From NCBI GenBank assembly GCA_023055355.1, contig JALJCS010000001.1, forward strand, positions 76,549,381-76,613,380: 64,000 nt of DNA, given 5' to 3'. This stretch comes from Agelaius tricolor. Taxonomy: Eukaryota; Chordata; Aves; Passeriformes; Icteridae. Positions 25,681-37,352 of this stretch are shown here, piece by piece (position 1 is the stretch's first letter; each line of letters starts with the position of its first letter). The notes below the pieces were generated by a model, which worked only from the letters and a program-made list of their open reading frames with translations, was not told the DNA's origin and searched no databases. The position numbers were made by a program, and so were the translations under genes.

Positions 25681-26240
25681 AAATCACAGAATAGGTAAAG
25701 TTGGAAGACACCACAGCAGATCATCTGCTCCAGCCTCTCTGCTCAAGCAGGGCTATCCCAGAGCACATGGCACAGAACTGCATCCAGAGGGTTCTGGAAT
25801 ATCTCTAGTGAGGGAGACTCCCCAGCGCCTCTGGGCACCCTGTTCCAGTGTGTGGTCACTGCACTGTAAGGAATTTCTTCCTCATATTGGGAGAAACTTC
25901 CTGTGCATCACTTTCTGCCTCTTGTCCTACTGCTGGGTACCATGGAGCAGAGCCTGGTCCTTCCTCTTGACACCTTCCCCTCAGATACTGATAAACATTG
26001 ATGAGATCCCCTCTCAGTTAGTTCTTCTTGAACAGCCCCATCTCCCTCAGCTTTTTTTCATAGCAGAGATGCTCCAGTCCCTTCATCATCTTTGTCCCCC
26101 CTCTGCTGGACCCACTTCAGGAGCTCCATCTCTCTCTTGCCCTGAGAAGCTCAGAAATGGACACAACTCTCCAGATCCATCTCACCAGGGTTGAGTAGAG
26201 GGGCAGGATGACCTCCCTTGACCTGCTGGCAATGCTCTTC
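25681..26240 (-). mobile_element. CR1 LINE 3' fragment, minus strand
   Basis: The plus strand reads tcacagaataggtaaagttg, then agatcatctgctccagcctc, gggcaccctgttccagtgtg, taaggaatttcttcctcata and ttgatgagatcccctctcag. Each is the reverse complement of a diagnostic CR1 3' block in the correct order. The 172-codon plus-strand frame at 25676-26194 is antisense CR1 and not a gene. Heavily diverged and truncated. Confidence 0.92.
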
Positions 26241-26678
26241 CTCTAATTTATTCAGTTTTCTACAGCTTAAGGAGTACATAAACCACTGTGATAATGGTAA
26301 GGCAATTGCATTATTTTTGTCACTTAAGAGTGAAAGCAAAAGGCCTCCAGTCAGGTGATTTTGCTTTTTCTACTGTTCTAGATAGCTCTCTGCAGTAGGA
26401 AGATGTAACTCCCATACCCTGGAGAAACTTAGAATTTAGCACCAGCTCCTGTCCTGAGCAATGCCTTGTGGTTTTGCATGTAACTTCACAAAATGCTGGC
26501 TTGAGTTTTAGCTTTCTCAAAATGCTATCCACAGATTTCTCCCCCTGCCATGCTCTGTGCAGACTTTGAGGACAGCTATCTCAGTGTTTCAGTATTGAGG
26601 ACTCCTTGTGGCTCTGGGCTTCCAGTACATACTCAACTCTTCAATAACTATTTAAAAAACTGCAGAACATTCACTTCA

Positions 26679-26699
26679 TTCAGCACCATGGAGGGAAAC
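26679..26699 (+). promoter_or_regulatory. Partial RE1/NRSE-like motif
   Basis: TTCAGCACCATGGAGGGAAA C has a perfect left half-site (TTCAGCACC) of the REST-binding element with the right spacing to GGA, but the right half is poor. By my count 15 of 21 positions match. REST represses neuronal genes outside the nervous system, so the site would make sense in VSNL1, but one half-site may arise by chance. Confidence 0.2.
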
Positions 26700-28382
26700 A
26701 TGAGCCCCAACAGTTTGCCATGGATTTCATATCCCAAGAAGAATCTATCTACCCAAAAATGGACCAGTATTTTCAATGAACCCACTATATTGCAGAAAAT
26801 GTTAAATATGCAACAATATGAAGCATATTTCTGTCTATTAACTACTTATCTAAAAGAGGTAATTTCGGCTGAAAATTTTTATAGACACTTGCATTAAAAG
26901 TGCTGCAAATAATTTTTCCTGTAGAGTCCATTGGTGAAACTGCTATTTATTTTAAGCACTGGATGATTTGTATTCATAATGGAAACTTCAATAGTAAATG
27001 TTCCCAAGCCAAACTAGAGTAATTCTCCCTTTAGTCAATACAGTATTTATCTACATCAGTAAACAGCACAGTACAATTGATGCAAATATGTAGAGTTGGA
27101 AGGGTTTGTGTTGAGGACCTGACATCCACATCACACATGTTCTGGAGGTTCCCTTTCAGACCAACTCAAGCTTATTAGCAGCAATTAGATACAGTAAATT
27201 ATCAGGTATGATCCCAGGACACATCTAGTTATGTTTCATAAAAAAACCAGAACCCAAACAGTTTCTATGCCCTAAGTGCATCCTACTCTGTAATTCTGAT
27301 GGAAGAGAAGTTCAGATAACCAGGAAACTCACTTCAAACTATTGTTAATATGAAATGTCTTGTCTATTTAAGCTGATATTTTCTATTGTGCATTAGTAAA
27401 AAAAAAGGAGTTTCCTTTGCACCTAAGTTAGATGACCAACACCTTTTTATCAACACACATGAAAATGCTCCCCCCACAGCTCTCACAAAGAAACAATGTC
27501 ATCTTAGGTCAACATGAATTGGAGATGGAGGAAAGTCTTGTATTTCTTTTCAAAATATATTGATCTATTGAAATCTTCCTCAATAAAATCCAGTTCAGAC
27601 AAAGATAAATGTCATCCCTCCCAACTAGAAGTTTATGCAGAGGAATTACAAATCAATACATGCTTTCATGCATTTTCACCCTGAATATATTTTAAGTGAA
27701 GTGAGATGCTATAAATGTAAATCATAAAGATTCAGGTCTCCTGCTGGTGGCTCCTCCTGGAAAGATCAAATTTCACATCTGGGGGTTTATCTGCAGCCAG
27801 AAGCCGGGGTAGACAGAATGCCCTACACAGAAGTTGCCACCATGGCCAACACTCAGACTATGAGCTCCTCAGAGACATTTTTACAAGCATTTCTGTGACA
27901 CACAGAGAAGTAAAGCTCTGGATTTACTACAGATAATCATGTTTCTCCTCACAAAATTAGTATTTTGCCCCTTATGGACATTAAATATAGGATGACAATA
28001 AACTAGACTAAATATATGGCAGTGCTATTACATAGCAAAAATCAAACCCCACAACTACCAAAGCAAGGCAGAGAATCACATTTCATGTCCATGTCTAAAG
28101 ATACATGAGGCCATAAAACTAAAAGCTGGATATTGCAGCTTAGTAAGATTACAAAGCTGTCTGCAAATTTCAGGAGCAAAATACTGCTTGTGCTCTTCGT
28201 GCTATTTTTTGCACTACCATCTCAGAAAACATGATATTGAATTTACTTTACTCCTGAAGACACATCAGAGAATACCTTGTGAAATATCTTATGAACACTT
28301 CAAACACTTGTTTGAAGGAAGGAAGTCCTGGAAGTTCTGAGTTATTTCCAGATGTTTTTCCTCACAGAATACAAAAATCTTA

Positions 28383-28509
28383 AAGAAAACCAACAAACCA
28401 AACCACCACCCCACCAAAAAATCAACCAAAAAACCCCAAAAAAGCCCCAAACAAACAAACAACAAAAAAAGAAAAAAAACCAACAAAACAAAGCAAATCA
28501 CCAAAAACC
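28383..28509. repeat. A/C-rich low-complexity tract
   Basis: About 127 bases composed almost only of A and C (AACAAAC, CCAAAAAAC, CCACC). On the VSNL1 transcript strand it is T/G-rich with several G runs, like the T/G tracts on the plus strand elsewhere. Confidence 0.85.
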
Positions 28510-29832
28510 ATCTTTACTGTGATTTTCCAAAAAGAAATAATTTTTCCTGAAGAGTTGACACACTTTATTAAGAATTTTTTAAAGAAGGTTTACTTTTTTC
28601 CAGAAACATGTATGAGCAATGACTGGATGTCTGCTCTTGTTGGATGTGCAGTGAGTAGGGTGTAAAATGGAACTTATAAATTATCAGTCAATAACAAGTA
28701 CAACACCTGAGGTTGTACAGATTCTTTCATCTGAAAATAATTCATTACAAACTTATTTGTCTCTTAAGAACAGGATTGTGAGGCAACATCTTCTTCAGCC
28801 ATGAATATTAAAATATGAAGACAGAAGCTTATTTGTGTAAGCTGAATTAGAAGTTTATGCTAGAACCATTTGTTAGAAAGAAAAAGGGTCTAGGTAATAC
28901 TTTGCAGAGTGATCTGGTTCAAAGGTGAAGAAATTTAGGAAAGAACCGCAGAGTGCATCTGAGGAAAACAACAGTCCCACTTGTCTGCAAAAATTGCCAG
29001 TGTGCTCAACAGTAACTACCTACACTTGAAAGGCTGCTTTATTTTTATTCAGCCTCACATTGTATTTATGATCCTACAGTTCATCATTGCCATTCAAGAT
29101 TTGTCCTAATTAACATTACTTTGAAGTGTCTAACCTTTAGGTCGACACTCAATTCTGAATTAAAATATAATTATCTTTGTAACATGAATACACTTTTTAT
29201 GCTTCCCCCATGTTCTTCTTGTTACAGAATAAATACATAATAAATGTAAGGGAAAGACTGCATTGAACATGACAAAGTAATAAAAAATAAGAAGAAAATA
29301 AACAGATCAGCCTGCTTTCCCTTCCCAATAAAATGAGAAAAAAGTGACAGCAGGGAAAAAATAAAGGCAATATCTAAAATTTATGGAAGAAATCCTTTGT
29401 GCACAGTGCATAATTTATCTGCAGGTCATACTGTCATGAAACTTCACTACCTTTATATAAATATGTCCAGCTATCACATGGTTTATATTGATGACCATGG
29501 CCATCCTTTGAAGGTGAACGACATCACCTTTAAAATTTGAAATGCATGTCATGAATTTCAGAGCACAGAGAATGTAATCTATTTCTTGTGAATAAATCAC
29601 AGCTTTTTTTCCTAAACTTTGGTTCCTGTCACTATAGTTACACAAATCACTGGTGTGAAGAGGGTAACACTTCCCACTCATTGTCTCATCTTCACCATTG
29701 CTTCTCCAAGCAAAGTTATTCCTCAGTCTAAATGACCAGCAGCTCTGGACCATATGTTTGCTTTACATTGCTTCATAACTCTTTCTACAGTCAAACAACT
29801 TACTTTTAAGTTAACAAATAACTTAGTAAATA

Positions 29833-29838
29833 ACTTAC
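29833..29838 (-). other. VSNL1: VSNL1 splice donor GTAAGT
   Basis: The minus strand reads GTA AAA|GTAAGT, a perfect match to the U1-binding donor consensus. It falls directly after Lys54, in phase 0, where VSNL1 and its relatives continue with FFPYG on the next exon. Confidence 0.93.
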
Positions 29839-30000
29839 TTTTACGTAGAGCTGCTGAAACTCCTCAAGGTTCAGTCTACCACTTGGACAGTCCTTTAGAA
29901 ATCCTTTGTACCACTGTTTTAGCTCGTGTTCATTGAACTCCGTGCTCTTCACCAGATCCTCCATCACCTCAGGGGCCAGCTTACTATTTTGTTTCCCCAT
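29839..30000 (-). CDS. VSNL1: VSNL1 first coding exon (visinin-like protein 1, residues 1-54)
   Basis: Visinin-like 1 (VILIP-1) is a neuronal calcium sensor: a small EF-hand protein that moves to membranes by a calcium-myristoyl switch. The exon reads from ATG at 30000 (minus strand) for exactly 54 codons and ends QLYVK at 29839, directly before a GTAAGT donor. The protein starts MGKQNSK, the N-myristoylation signal with Gly2. EF-hand 1 follows at about residues 36-48, where [13 protein letters not shown] carries the Cys38-Pro39 substitution known to inactivate this loop in the family. [19 protein letters not shown] fits VSNL1; the paralogues HPCAL1, HPCA and NCALD read SKLRPEVLQDL or similar here. 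The remaining EF-hands (about residues 55-191) lie on later exons, not seen in the window. Read-through past the donor gives a stop after about ten residues. The frame is intact, so this is a functional exon and not a retrocopy. Identification is from memory of the family; no alignment was run. Confidence 0.97.
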
Positions 30001-30034
30001 TTTGCCTTAGGAAGAAATACATGAATACAATTAG
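30001..30034 (-). other. VSNL1: VSNL1 exon 5' edge: splice acceptor, branch point and short 5' UTR
   Basis: On the minus strand the bases before the ATG read tatttcttcctaag|gcaaaATG. This gives an AG acceptor at 30007-30006, a short pyrimidine-rich tract, and five UTR bases (30005-30001) in the exon. A yUnAy branch-point match, CTAAT, lies at 30034-30030, with its A about 25 bases from the acceptor. The transcript leader therefore continues on an upstream non-coding exon, as in other vertebrate VSNL1 genes. The exact exon edge is inferred from the motif, not from a transcript. Confidence 0.75.
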
Positions 30035-30642
30035 CCAAATGTGAACATTTTAAACTGGAAATAGCCACATAACTTGAACAATTGTTTTGTATTCACTGCT
30101 GCTTTCAGGAAAACATAACTTCTCAGATTTGCTAGTGAACATGAACCTAAGTTATGCTTGATTATTGGAGGCTGAAAATAGTGAAAAAGGAAATGTTCTT
30201 CTTTCATTTAGGAATCTTAAGGCCTGGAGACAGATTACTCTCATTTGCCTTAAAATTAGGCATTTACAGTTTTTCTTTACAGTAAGATTGAAAATGATTA
30301 CTTTTTTTTCTTTGAATGTAACTAGAAAAAAATCACAGATTCAGGGCTGTCCACAGAATTCCTCCTTATCTTTGTCTTGAAAATATCTTCTGATATGACA
30401 GCTACAGAAGCAGCTATTCCTCACATGTCCAAGGCTGTAGACAGACAGGCGTGTAACATACAGCACTAGGTATTCCACTGGGAGGAAACAACGCAAGAGT
30501 CCACAAACTTGGCCTCAAACAATGACAAAAGCAAACTGTAAAAATAAATTTAATTCATATGCATTTGTACATACACATGCATACATACACATATATATAA
30601 ATAGATGTGTATTTATATATTTAATGCATAATCAATAAACAG

Positions 30643-30676
30643 ACTGTTTACATTTCATCACTGTTTACATTTCATG
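30643..30676. repeat. 17 bp tandem duplication
   Basis: actgtttacatttcatc (30643-30659) is followed directly by actgtttacatttcatg (30660-30676), one mismatch. The unit contains TGTTTAC, a forkhead-type core, in each copy. Confidence 0.85.
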
Positions 30677-31879
30677 ATCATTAACTCTGAAGATAGTCAC
30701 TGCACTTGTTATATACATTTTGTATATATTTAAAATATTAAACAGAAATACAAACTTTGCATGTATGTATAGATAAATAGAGCAATTTCAGTACTACTCA
30801 TGTTGGCCCTTTGAGATACTTTCAGGTTCTCTGACATTTGACCAAAGATGTCCTTTGAGAGAACTTTATAGAAAACTTCATCTTTAACATTTCCCCATTT
30901 TGCCAAAGTTTTTTCATGACAGATATCTTTCAGTTTCTTTTTAATCAGATGATAGACAACACTTAACTTGTCCTGTAGAGAACTGCAAAGCAATGAATAA
31001 TTTCTTTCCAGAGCCCAGCTTTGCATTTCCATTTTTATCTCCAGTTTAGCATCTGTGTCTAATGACTGCACCACACTGAATGCATTGATTTCTAGTCCAT
31101 ATCACCACCCATTCCCAATTTTAATCTATGGCTTTTGGGATCTTCCCCTATTTCAAAGCATTTTCTTTCTCCTCAAAAGGACAAACATTGTTCTGCTCCA
31201 ACAAATCAATGTATTTATATAATTTCCTTTATGGGAACATTCCTTGAGCAGGTGCAAAGTTAATAATTCCTCCTGGTCTCTGTGTGTGGTGAACATGTCC
31301 CCTGGTGCCCCAGTGCCAGCAGCACCAGGTCTGCTCCTACAAGACCTCATAGCCCCTCTCCCTTCTGGCCAAGGGCCTCCCTGGTCTGAACCTACTCCAT
31401 GCTCTAAACTCACTTTGAGGCTCTGCCAAGCTCCTGTTCACAGATTTCGGTAAACTTAGCACAAATATGTGAGAGTTTTCAATCTTCCAGTTAATCGTCA
31501 CAGGTAAAACTGTGCAGATGTCCAGAAATCAGCTATTTTGACTAAATAATGGGTTTGCAGTTTATGGTATTTAGAGCAACTGCCCCAGCCTTATCTCTGA
31601 AGTCCCCATTTTCTCATGTATGACCATGACCCAGTTTGGCACATTCTGAATTTAAATCCCACGGAGATTAAAGTATACTAATGCAGTTATTTCTCTAGCT
31701 CCCAGATAGGTTTTACAAGAAACAGTGACTTTTTAAAATTTGTTTTATTCTTTATGAGCTGTGTTTTCTTCCTCTTTTTCATTCACATGCTGTTATGTTA
31801 TCATATATATTACAAGAGTTCTACAGTTATTACACTGCAAAGGGTCCATATTGCTAGTTTCATACCTCCTTGATTTTTC

Positions 31880-32130
31880 TTACAGGCAACTCCTCTAGCA
31901 TTGACTCTTCCTTATCCTCACAGCAGCCAACTGAATCTAGTTCCCACCAATCCACTCTTTTATAACACTCTTCTTATTGGCTTCAGGTGTGGCCTGTTAA
32001 CATCAGGCCTGCTCCTAATCTTTAGTAATTGGTTCAGCTGCAACTCTTTAGGGGGTAAGATTACATTCTATAGCACCTTCCTTTACCCATACTGTATCCC
32101 TCTACACTGTTACCTTTTGAAGTCATAAGG
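31880..32130 (-). mobile_element. Probable LTR fragment with promoter motifs, minus strand (VSNL1 sense)
   Basis: On the minus strand this reads gtaatcttaccccctaaaga, then aaccaattactaaagattag, ccacacctgaagccaataag, gtgttataaaagagtggatt. It has a CCAAT box (31980-31976) and a strong TATAAAAG (31964-31957), the U3 layout of an avian endogenous retroviral LTR. The wording agrees with LTRs I remember from songbird genomes. I could not fix the ends or find a target-site duplication or polyadenylation signal, so the limits are approximate. Confidence 0.5.
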
Positions 32131-32697
32131 TGCTTTGCTTAGGATCCAGAAAATCCCTAAAAATACTCAGCAGTTATAGTAACTATCATAGGTAGATCCA
32201 AAAAGCCATTCAAAAAACCATTCTTCATCAGGATTCATATCCCCGTAAGTATTTAACTTAACAATATTTATGGATGAAAAAAGCATCCTCAATGGGCAAA
32301 AATCAGGTGGTTTTGACTGACCACTTTTCTGTTATAGCAGCTTTTTGATCCATGTTAGCTTTACAGCCCTTGGGCCTGGCACTACAGAGAGCTGAAACAG
32401 AACAGATGTGGTGAATCTCAGCCACATCTGCCAAAGTTGCCTTTGTTGATTTTAGTGATGTGAACATAATCCACATAACACACATGGGCCTGCATGTGTG
32501 TAAAATACATGAATAGACACACATATCCACACATAACCTATCATCAGAGTCAGATAAACAAGCCACCAGCTTTTGCCTCAGTGACCCAGGTCCCTAATTT
32601 GGGGAGCTGCCTGTCTGTCACAGGTTGTCCAGTAAGTGCCAAACATCTTTCAGTGATTTCTGATGTTACCTCACCACAGAATATCTCCTAGTAAAGG

Positions 32698-32725
32698 AAA
32701 CACTCTCAGATAAACACTCTCAGAA
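32698..32725. repeat. 14 bp tandem duplication
   Basis: aaacactctcagat is followed by aaacactctcagaa. Short, probably a replication-slippage product. Confidence 0.7.
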
Positions 32726-34714
32726 ACTATTTTTTCCACAGAACCAAACCAGTATTTGAGAAAAGTATAATTTGTGATTTCTGGGTTCTGCATTCTTATT
32801 TGCTGCTCCAGCATTATTATGGTGAATAATCTGCTGGGCTCTGTTTGGGACAGAGTCAGCAAACTGACCTAGCTGGTCACAATGCCTTCCTGGAATTAGA
32901 AGCACTCATTCTTTCTTCATGTTTTAAAGCTCTTTTCTTAGAGAAATTGAATTACAATCTGCAAGAAAGCTCAAGAGTCTTATATAATTATCAAATATAA
33001 ACTCAGACTTCTGGCTCTGGGAGATCCATCTTATTTGGGAATAAAACTCAAATATGTAGATTATCTAGTTAATCATATCCTAACATCTTCTAAAGCTTCA
33101 TTGAATCTCTTATTATTATTGAAAAAGTACAATCACCCATTAGCAATGAGTATGCTACTGCCAACACATTTAGTTTTCTAAAATAAAAACTATTTTTAAT
33201 TAACTTACAATCACAGTTTCCCAAACAAGCTTTTTCCTTGTGAAAATCTACAAATATGCCTTAGGAAAAGACAGGTGAGAGCAGCTGCACAGTCCCTAAG
33301 ATTTTAAGAGTAGGAAAGACCACTCTGCAAGCATTTTTTTGGTTAGTAAATCTTATAATTTTCAACTATAAATTTGTTTCTAAGTGTCATATTTCCAACC
33401 ATGCAATGTGACAATCCAAGCACTGCTATTCATAATCAGTTGTGTTTTCTGGCAGAAAATCACGAAAGGAAAAAAAAATAAAGCCTTCATGTGGGGGAGA
33501 GATTCCTGATAACCAAGGAACCAGGTATGTGGGTGCCACACAGCATGGATACAATGTCAGGTCTGTTCTCAGTGAGATTACTCTGGCAGGAGAATGTTTA
33601 TTAACACTAGCAAGGACAACACAATCCAAATTAGAGATCAAGAAAAGCACTAAAACTCTACTTTTGTGCTACAGGTAGCAAAAGCAATGAAGGTTGAATT
33701 TTAAAACATATCACTTTTCTGAAACACTTGAAAAGGCCGTCAGCCATCCAGAGAAAATTGCTTTTCAGAAATACTTGGTAGGCTACTCCAGTATTTAATT
33801 AAGTAACACCTTAATTGCTGCTTCCACAGGCTCATAGAAAAGTCAGATTTTAAAGATGGAATTTTGTTAAACAGCCAATCCCCAACCTAAGGCAGCCCAG
33901 GCTGTGCCAGCAGCAGGTGGGGCAGTATGAGGATGGATCTGCCTGCTCTTTGCCTTGCTGGACCTCAGGAGGCTCACACCAGACAGCTCCTCCAGCTCTG
34001 AGGCCCAGTATTGTTTGTGTGATGTATTTCCTGCAATGCTATCGTGTCCCACACATGCTCATGTTGTTTCAAAAGCTCTCCACTCCATCATCATCCAGAC
34101 CTCCTGGCCAATGGCAAGGCTTTTTCCCTAGAATATTTCACAGCAGGTCCTGCACAGGTTTATCAGGTCTGCTTCTCCCATTTGGCTTGCCAGCTGTAAA
34201 CTGTCAGTGTGAGCACAGTTTCACAAAAGAAAATTTAAACTGCACACCTAAGAAATAAAAAAAAAAATAATTTGAATAACAAAACATGACTTATAGAATC
34301 TTGTTTGCTTTTTAATGATCTCAAAAGACCCCTCAGCTGTTGCTTACACAGCTCCATTCCCAGTCTTCTTTCCCCTCCTCTCATTCCCCTTCGGCCTCCT
34401 TGGCATCTGCTCAGTGTTCAAAGGGACCAAGAGCAAACAAATGAACTCTGTCTGTTCCTAAGGGAGAGTGAACTGTGTGCTGCCTGAGATCTCCTATTTG
34501 TGCTGAAAAAGAACCCAAATTCCACTGAGAAGACAGCACCAACAATGCCCAACAATGTCCCTATAACCCAGCTCTGTGTTGTTTTGCTTGCTTTCCTTAG
34601 ACATAGTTACATAACCCATTCTCTTTCCAAGCTGCTTTAGGAAAAGTGCTGCCAGCAGTTTGAGGGAGGTGATTCCTCCCCTCTGCCCAGCACTTGAAAC
34701 AGCTCCCACCACTC

Positions 34715-35197
34715 CCCAGGTTGCTGTGTCCAGTGCTGGGTTCCCTACACTGGGCAGACATGGACTTACTGGAGTCCAGCAAAGGGCCACAAAGGTGATG
34801 AGCACTGGTTATAGGAAGGAACTCTGAGAGTGCTGGGGCTGTTCAGCCTCCAGTAGAGAAGGCTCAGGGGTCTTACCAGTGTGGGTCTAAATACCCAATG
34901 AGGGGAACAAAGACAGCAGAGCCAGCCTCCTCTCAGTGGTGCCCAGTGAGACAAGGGCCAATGGGCACAAATTCAAATTCAGGAAATCCTCTCTTGATGT
35001 AAGAGAACATTTCTTTACAGAGCAGGTGATCCAACACTGAAACAGATTACCCAGAAAGGTTGTGGAGTTTCCATCCTTGATGATATTGAAAACCCAACTG
35101 GAGCAATCATCTATAGTTGACCATGTTTGAGCAGGGGTTTGGACTTGAGCATCTTTGGAAGCCCCCTCCAATCCTGATGATTCTGTCATTCTGTGAA
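34715..35197 (+). mobile_element. CR1 LINE 3' fragment, plus strand
   Basis: Collinear CR1 blocks: gacatggacttactggagtc, cagcaaagggccacaaaggt, tggggctgttcagcctccag, tctcagtggtgcccagtgag, ttgagcaggggtttggactt, and the tail gattctgtcattctgtg. It is a different CR1 subfamily from that at 12455, as shown by the gagcagg-ttggact 3' UTR. Diverged, frame broken. Confidence 0.93.
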
Positions 35198-36329
35198 ACA
35201 CAGGGAATGTGTTTCACACATAAATGGGTCAGTCACACCACCTATTTTTGATATCCACAGTAGCTGCTTAATTTCACTCAATTCCCACATGGGTAGCTGA
35301 GAGAAAAAGTGCTCTTCCAAGGCAACCTTTGGAGAAGAGGTACTGGCGACTCAAGCCACCTTCCTCCCCCCACTGATTCCAGAAGTGCAGAAAGATTCAC
35401 CTCATAACCCTGGGCAAAAGCACCAAAGTGGTTTAGGCTACCCCAACTTATTCCCATGTACTCTGGCTGCTTTGACACGTGCCTGTGTTCCCATGCTCAC
35501 TTTCCCAGTAATTCTGCAGGAGTTAGGCAGCTGCTAGTCAACCAATACCTCTGCAGCCTCGTGAGGTCTGTGCATTAAATGAATTCCCTTGTATGGTGCA
35601 TGTTTTTCTTGCTCTTCCCTGGCTTTGGGAAGTGGGAATGAGTCGTGTGGACTATGCCAGAGGCAAATGACAACACTCACTTTGCCAGCTCAGCTGTGCT
35701 GGCAGGCACTCATTAGGCTGGAAGGAAAACTGTGGTTCATCCCCACCCCTGTGCCCACTCCCAGCCCACGAGCTCCCACAGGAACGTGCTGACTCCTGGG
35801 CACGACATGTGAAATCCAGGCACTGAGCAAGCAGGAGTGGTGGGTGCCTTTGCAGTCTTTCACCCAAGGCAAATCTAGAAACAGCACACCAGTGTTTAGA
35901 CTCCAACATACACACATATACAGGGGCAACAAAAACCCAAACAATTAATGCTGGGGAAAGCAAAGACCTATGTCTATAATCTACAGTAGCAGAATAATTT
36001 CCCCATGATTTTTAAGCAGACTGTTTATCGAATTTCCAGCCTTGTGCTGATAACTCCTAACAGCTCCCAGCATTGTTCCTTTCTCTTCAGGCTGTGTCAG
36101 ATACTGCCTTTTCTCTACTAATGCCAGCATGAAGGATAGATAGAAAAGCTATCAAGCCACACAGATGCCTCATTCCTTCAAATACATTTATTATTTCACA
36201 GAAGAAGAAATTTGAAGCTAAAGTCTGTCTTTCACACACAAAATAAACAACGGCCTCATACCCAAAGTCCCATGGAAATAAGTATCCAAGGAATGACATG
36301 TTTGGAAAATAAGAGGAATTTTGCCATCC

Positions 36330-36634
36330 CCATGGAGAGAGACTCTTTACTAGGAGCTGCAATGACATGACAAGGGACATTGGTTTTCAACTGAAAGAAG
36401 GTAGATTTACCCTGGATATAAGGAAGACATATTTTACAGTAAAGGTGGTGAGGCACTGGAACCAGTTGTTCAGAGAAATTGTAGATGTTCCATCCCTGAA
36501 AGTGTTCAAAGCCAGGTTGTATGGAGCTATAGGCAACCTGTTCCCTGTTCTAGGGAAGGTTCCTTGCCCATGGCAGAGGGGCTGGAACTAGGTGATCTTA
36601 AAGTTCCTTCCGTCCCAAATTGTTATACAGTGAT
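36330..36634 (+). mobile_element. CR1 LINE 3' fragment, plus strand
   Basis: Contains gagagactctttactaggag, ggtagatttaccctggatat, ggtgaggcactggaaccagt and ctggaactaggtgatcttaa. The frame at 36367-36591 encodes the decayed ORF2 C-terminus (YFTVKVVRHWNQLFREIV, then SLKVFKARL). The tail is worn (tgttatacagtgat). Same subfamily type as the 12455 copy. Confidence 0.92.
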
Positions 36635-37239
36635 ATTTTCCCTAAGCAGATAGTGAAGCACCTCTTCACATCAGTTGTTGACACAATTTCTAAGTCAGCT
36701 TGCATGTAACAGAGATGATGCTGAGCCCTCTCCTATCCACTCAGTAAAGCCCTTTTTTCTCCCAACACATGCAAAAGATGAAGGTATTTTAAAGGAGGTT
36801 CTGGCACTGTGGCATCATATCAGCTCTTAAGATTCTGACACAATAGAAGTCCTACACTATGATTAAGCCTTCTGAAAAAGGGGTCAGTCAGCCTAGAAGG
36901 GACCTTCTCCTTTCACTATCTCTCCTGGAATTGGCCTTTACTTCATGATGTGATGGCATCTGCAGCTTTCCAAGTTCCCATAGGACAAGAACTGCTTCAC
37001 TCAGTTCAGTCCCATCTTCCTACTCTTTTCTCAGAACCCCTGGATCCAAACCCAGAGCAGCTCCACACCTGCACTTTCCTCACGAGAAAGAAGGGCTGCA
37101 ACAACCTGTAGGAGTGGAAGATGAAAGCAATCCAGCGGCAGGTGTTTGCTGTCAGGACAGAAAAGGCAGGCAGGGAGCAGCATGGCAGACACTGGCAGAG
37201 GTACCAGGGCAGAAGGTACCCAGCACAGTGACAGCCAAA

Positions 37240-37352
37240 TGGGGCTGGGCAATGCCAAGCAATGGCCCTGCTCTAGCTGACCCTGCTAACTGGGGCTGAG
37301 CACTACACAGTCTTCAGAAGTCCCTGCCAACCTCCGCAGTTCTGAGATTCAA
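37240..37352 (+). mobile_element. CR1 LINE 3' terminal fragment, plus strand, strongly diverged
   Basis: gccctgctctagctgaccct is followed by agaagtccctgccaacctcc and gcagttctgagattc, matching the last ~110 bases of the gagcagg-type CR1 3' end. It is much decayed. Confidence 0.65.

Larger units (their letters stand above)
26241..29832. other. Gene-free stretch of intron 2 next to the coding exon
   Basis: AT-rich DNA without a nameable repeat other than the A/C-rich tract at 28383-28509. A partial REST/RE1-like motif lies at 26679-26699. The 115-codon (26550-26897) and 112-codon (29415-29753, minus) frames show no domain or conservation hint. Confidence 0.5.
1..29838 (-). other. VSNL1: VSNL1 intron 2 (partial, runs off the left edge)
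   Basis: This is transcribed, non-coding DNA downstream of the first coding exon on the minus strand. I searched the minus strand for the next coding exon (FFPYGDASKF, DFREFI, EF-hands 2 and 3) by looking for its likely reverse-complement words, such as the codons around gaattc, and found no match. The exon is therefore probably outside the window. The intron is AT-rich and interrupted by the repeats listed separately. Confidence 0.8.

Noticed and set aside
25676..26194. 172-codon plus-strand frame, the longest in the window
   Set aside because: It is the antisense of a CR1 3' end; the DNA matches CR1 in order along its whole length.
29415..29753. 112-codon minus-strand frame just downstream of the VSNL1 exon, considered as a further exon
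   Set aside because: The translation has no EF-hand or VSNL1 sequence, and the donor at 29838 already ends the exon in phase.
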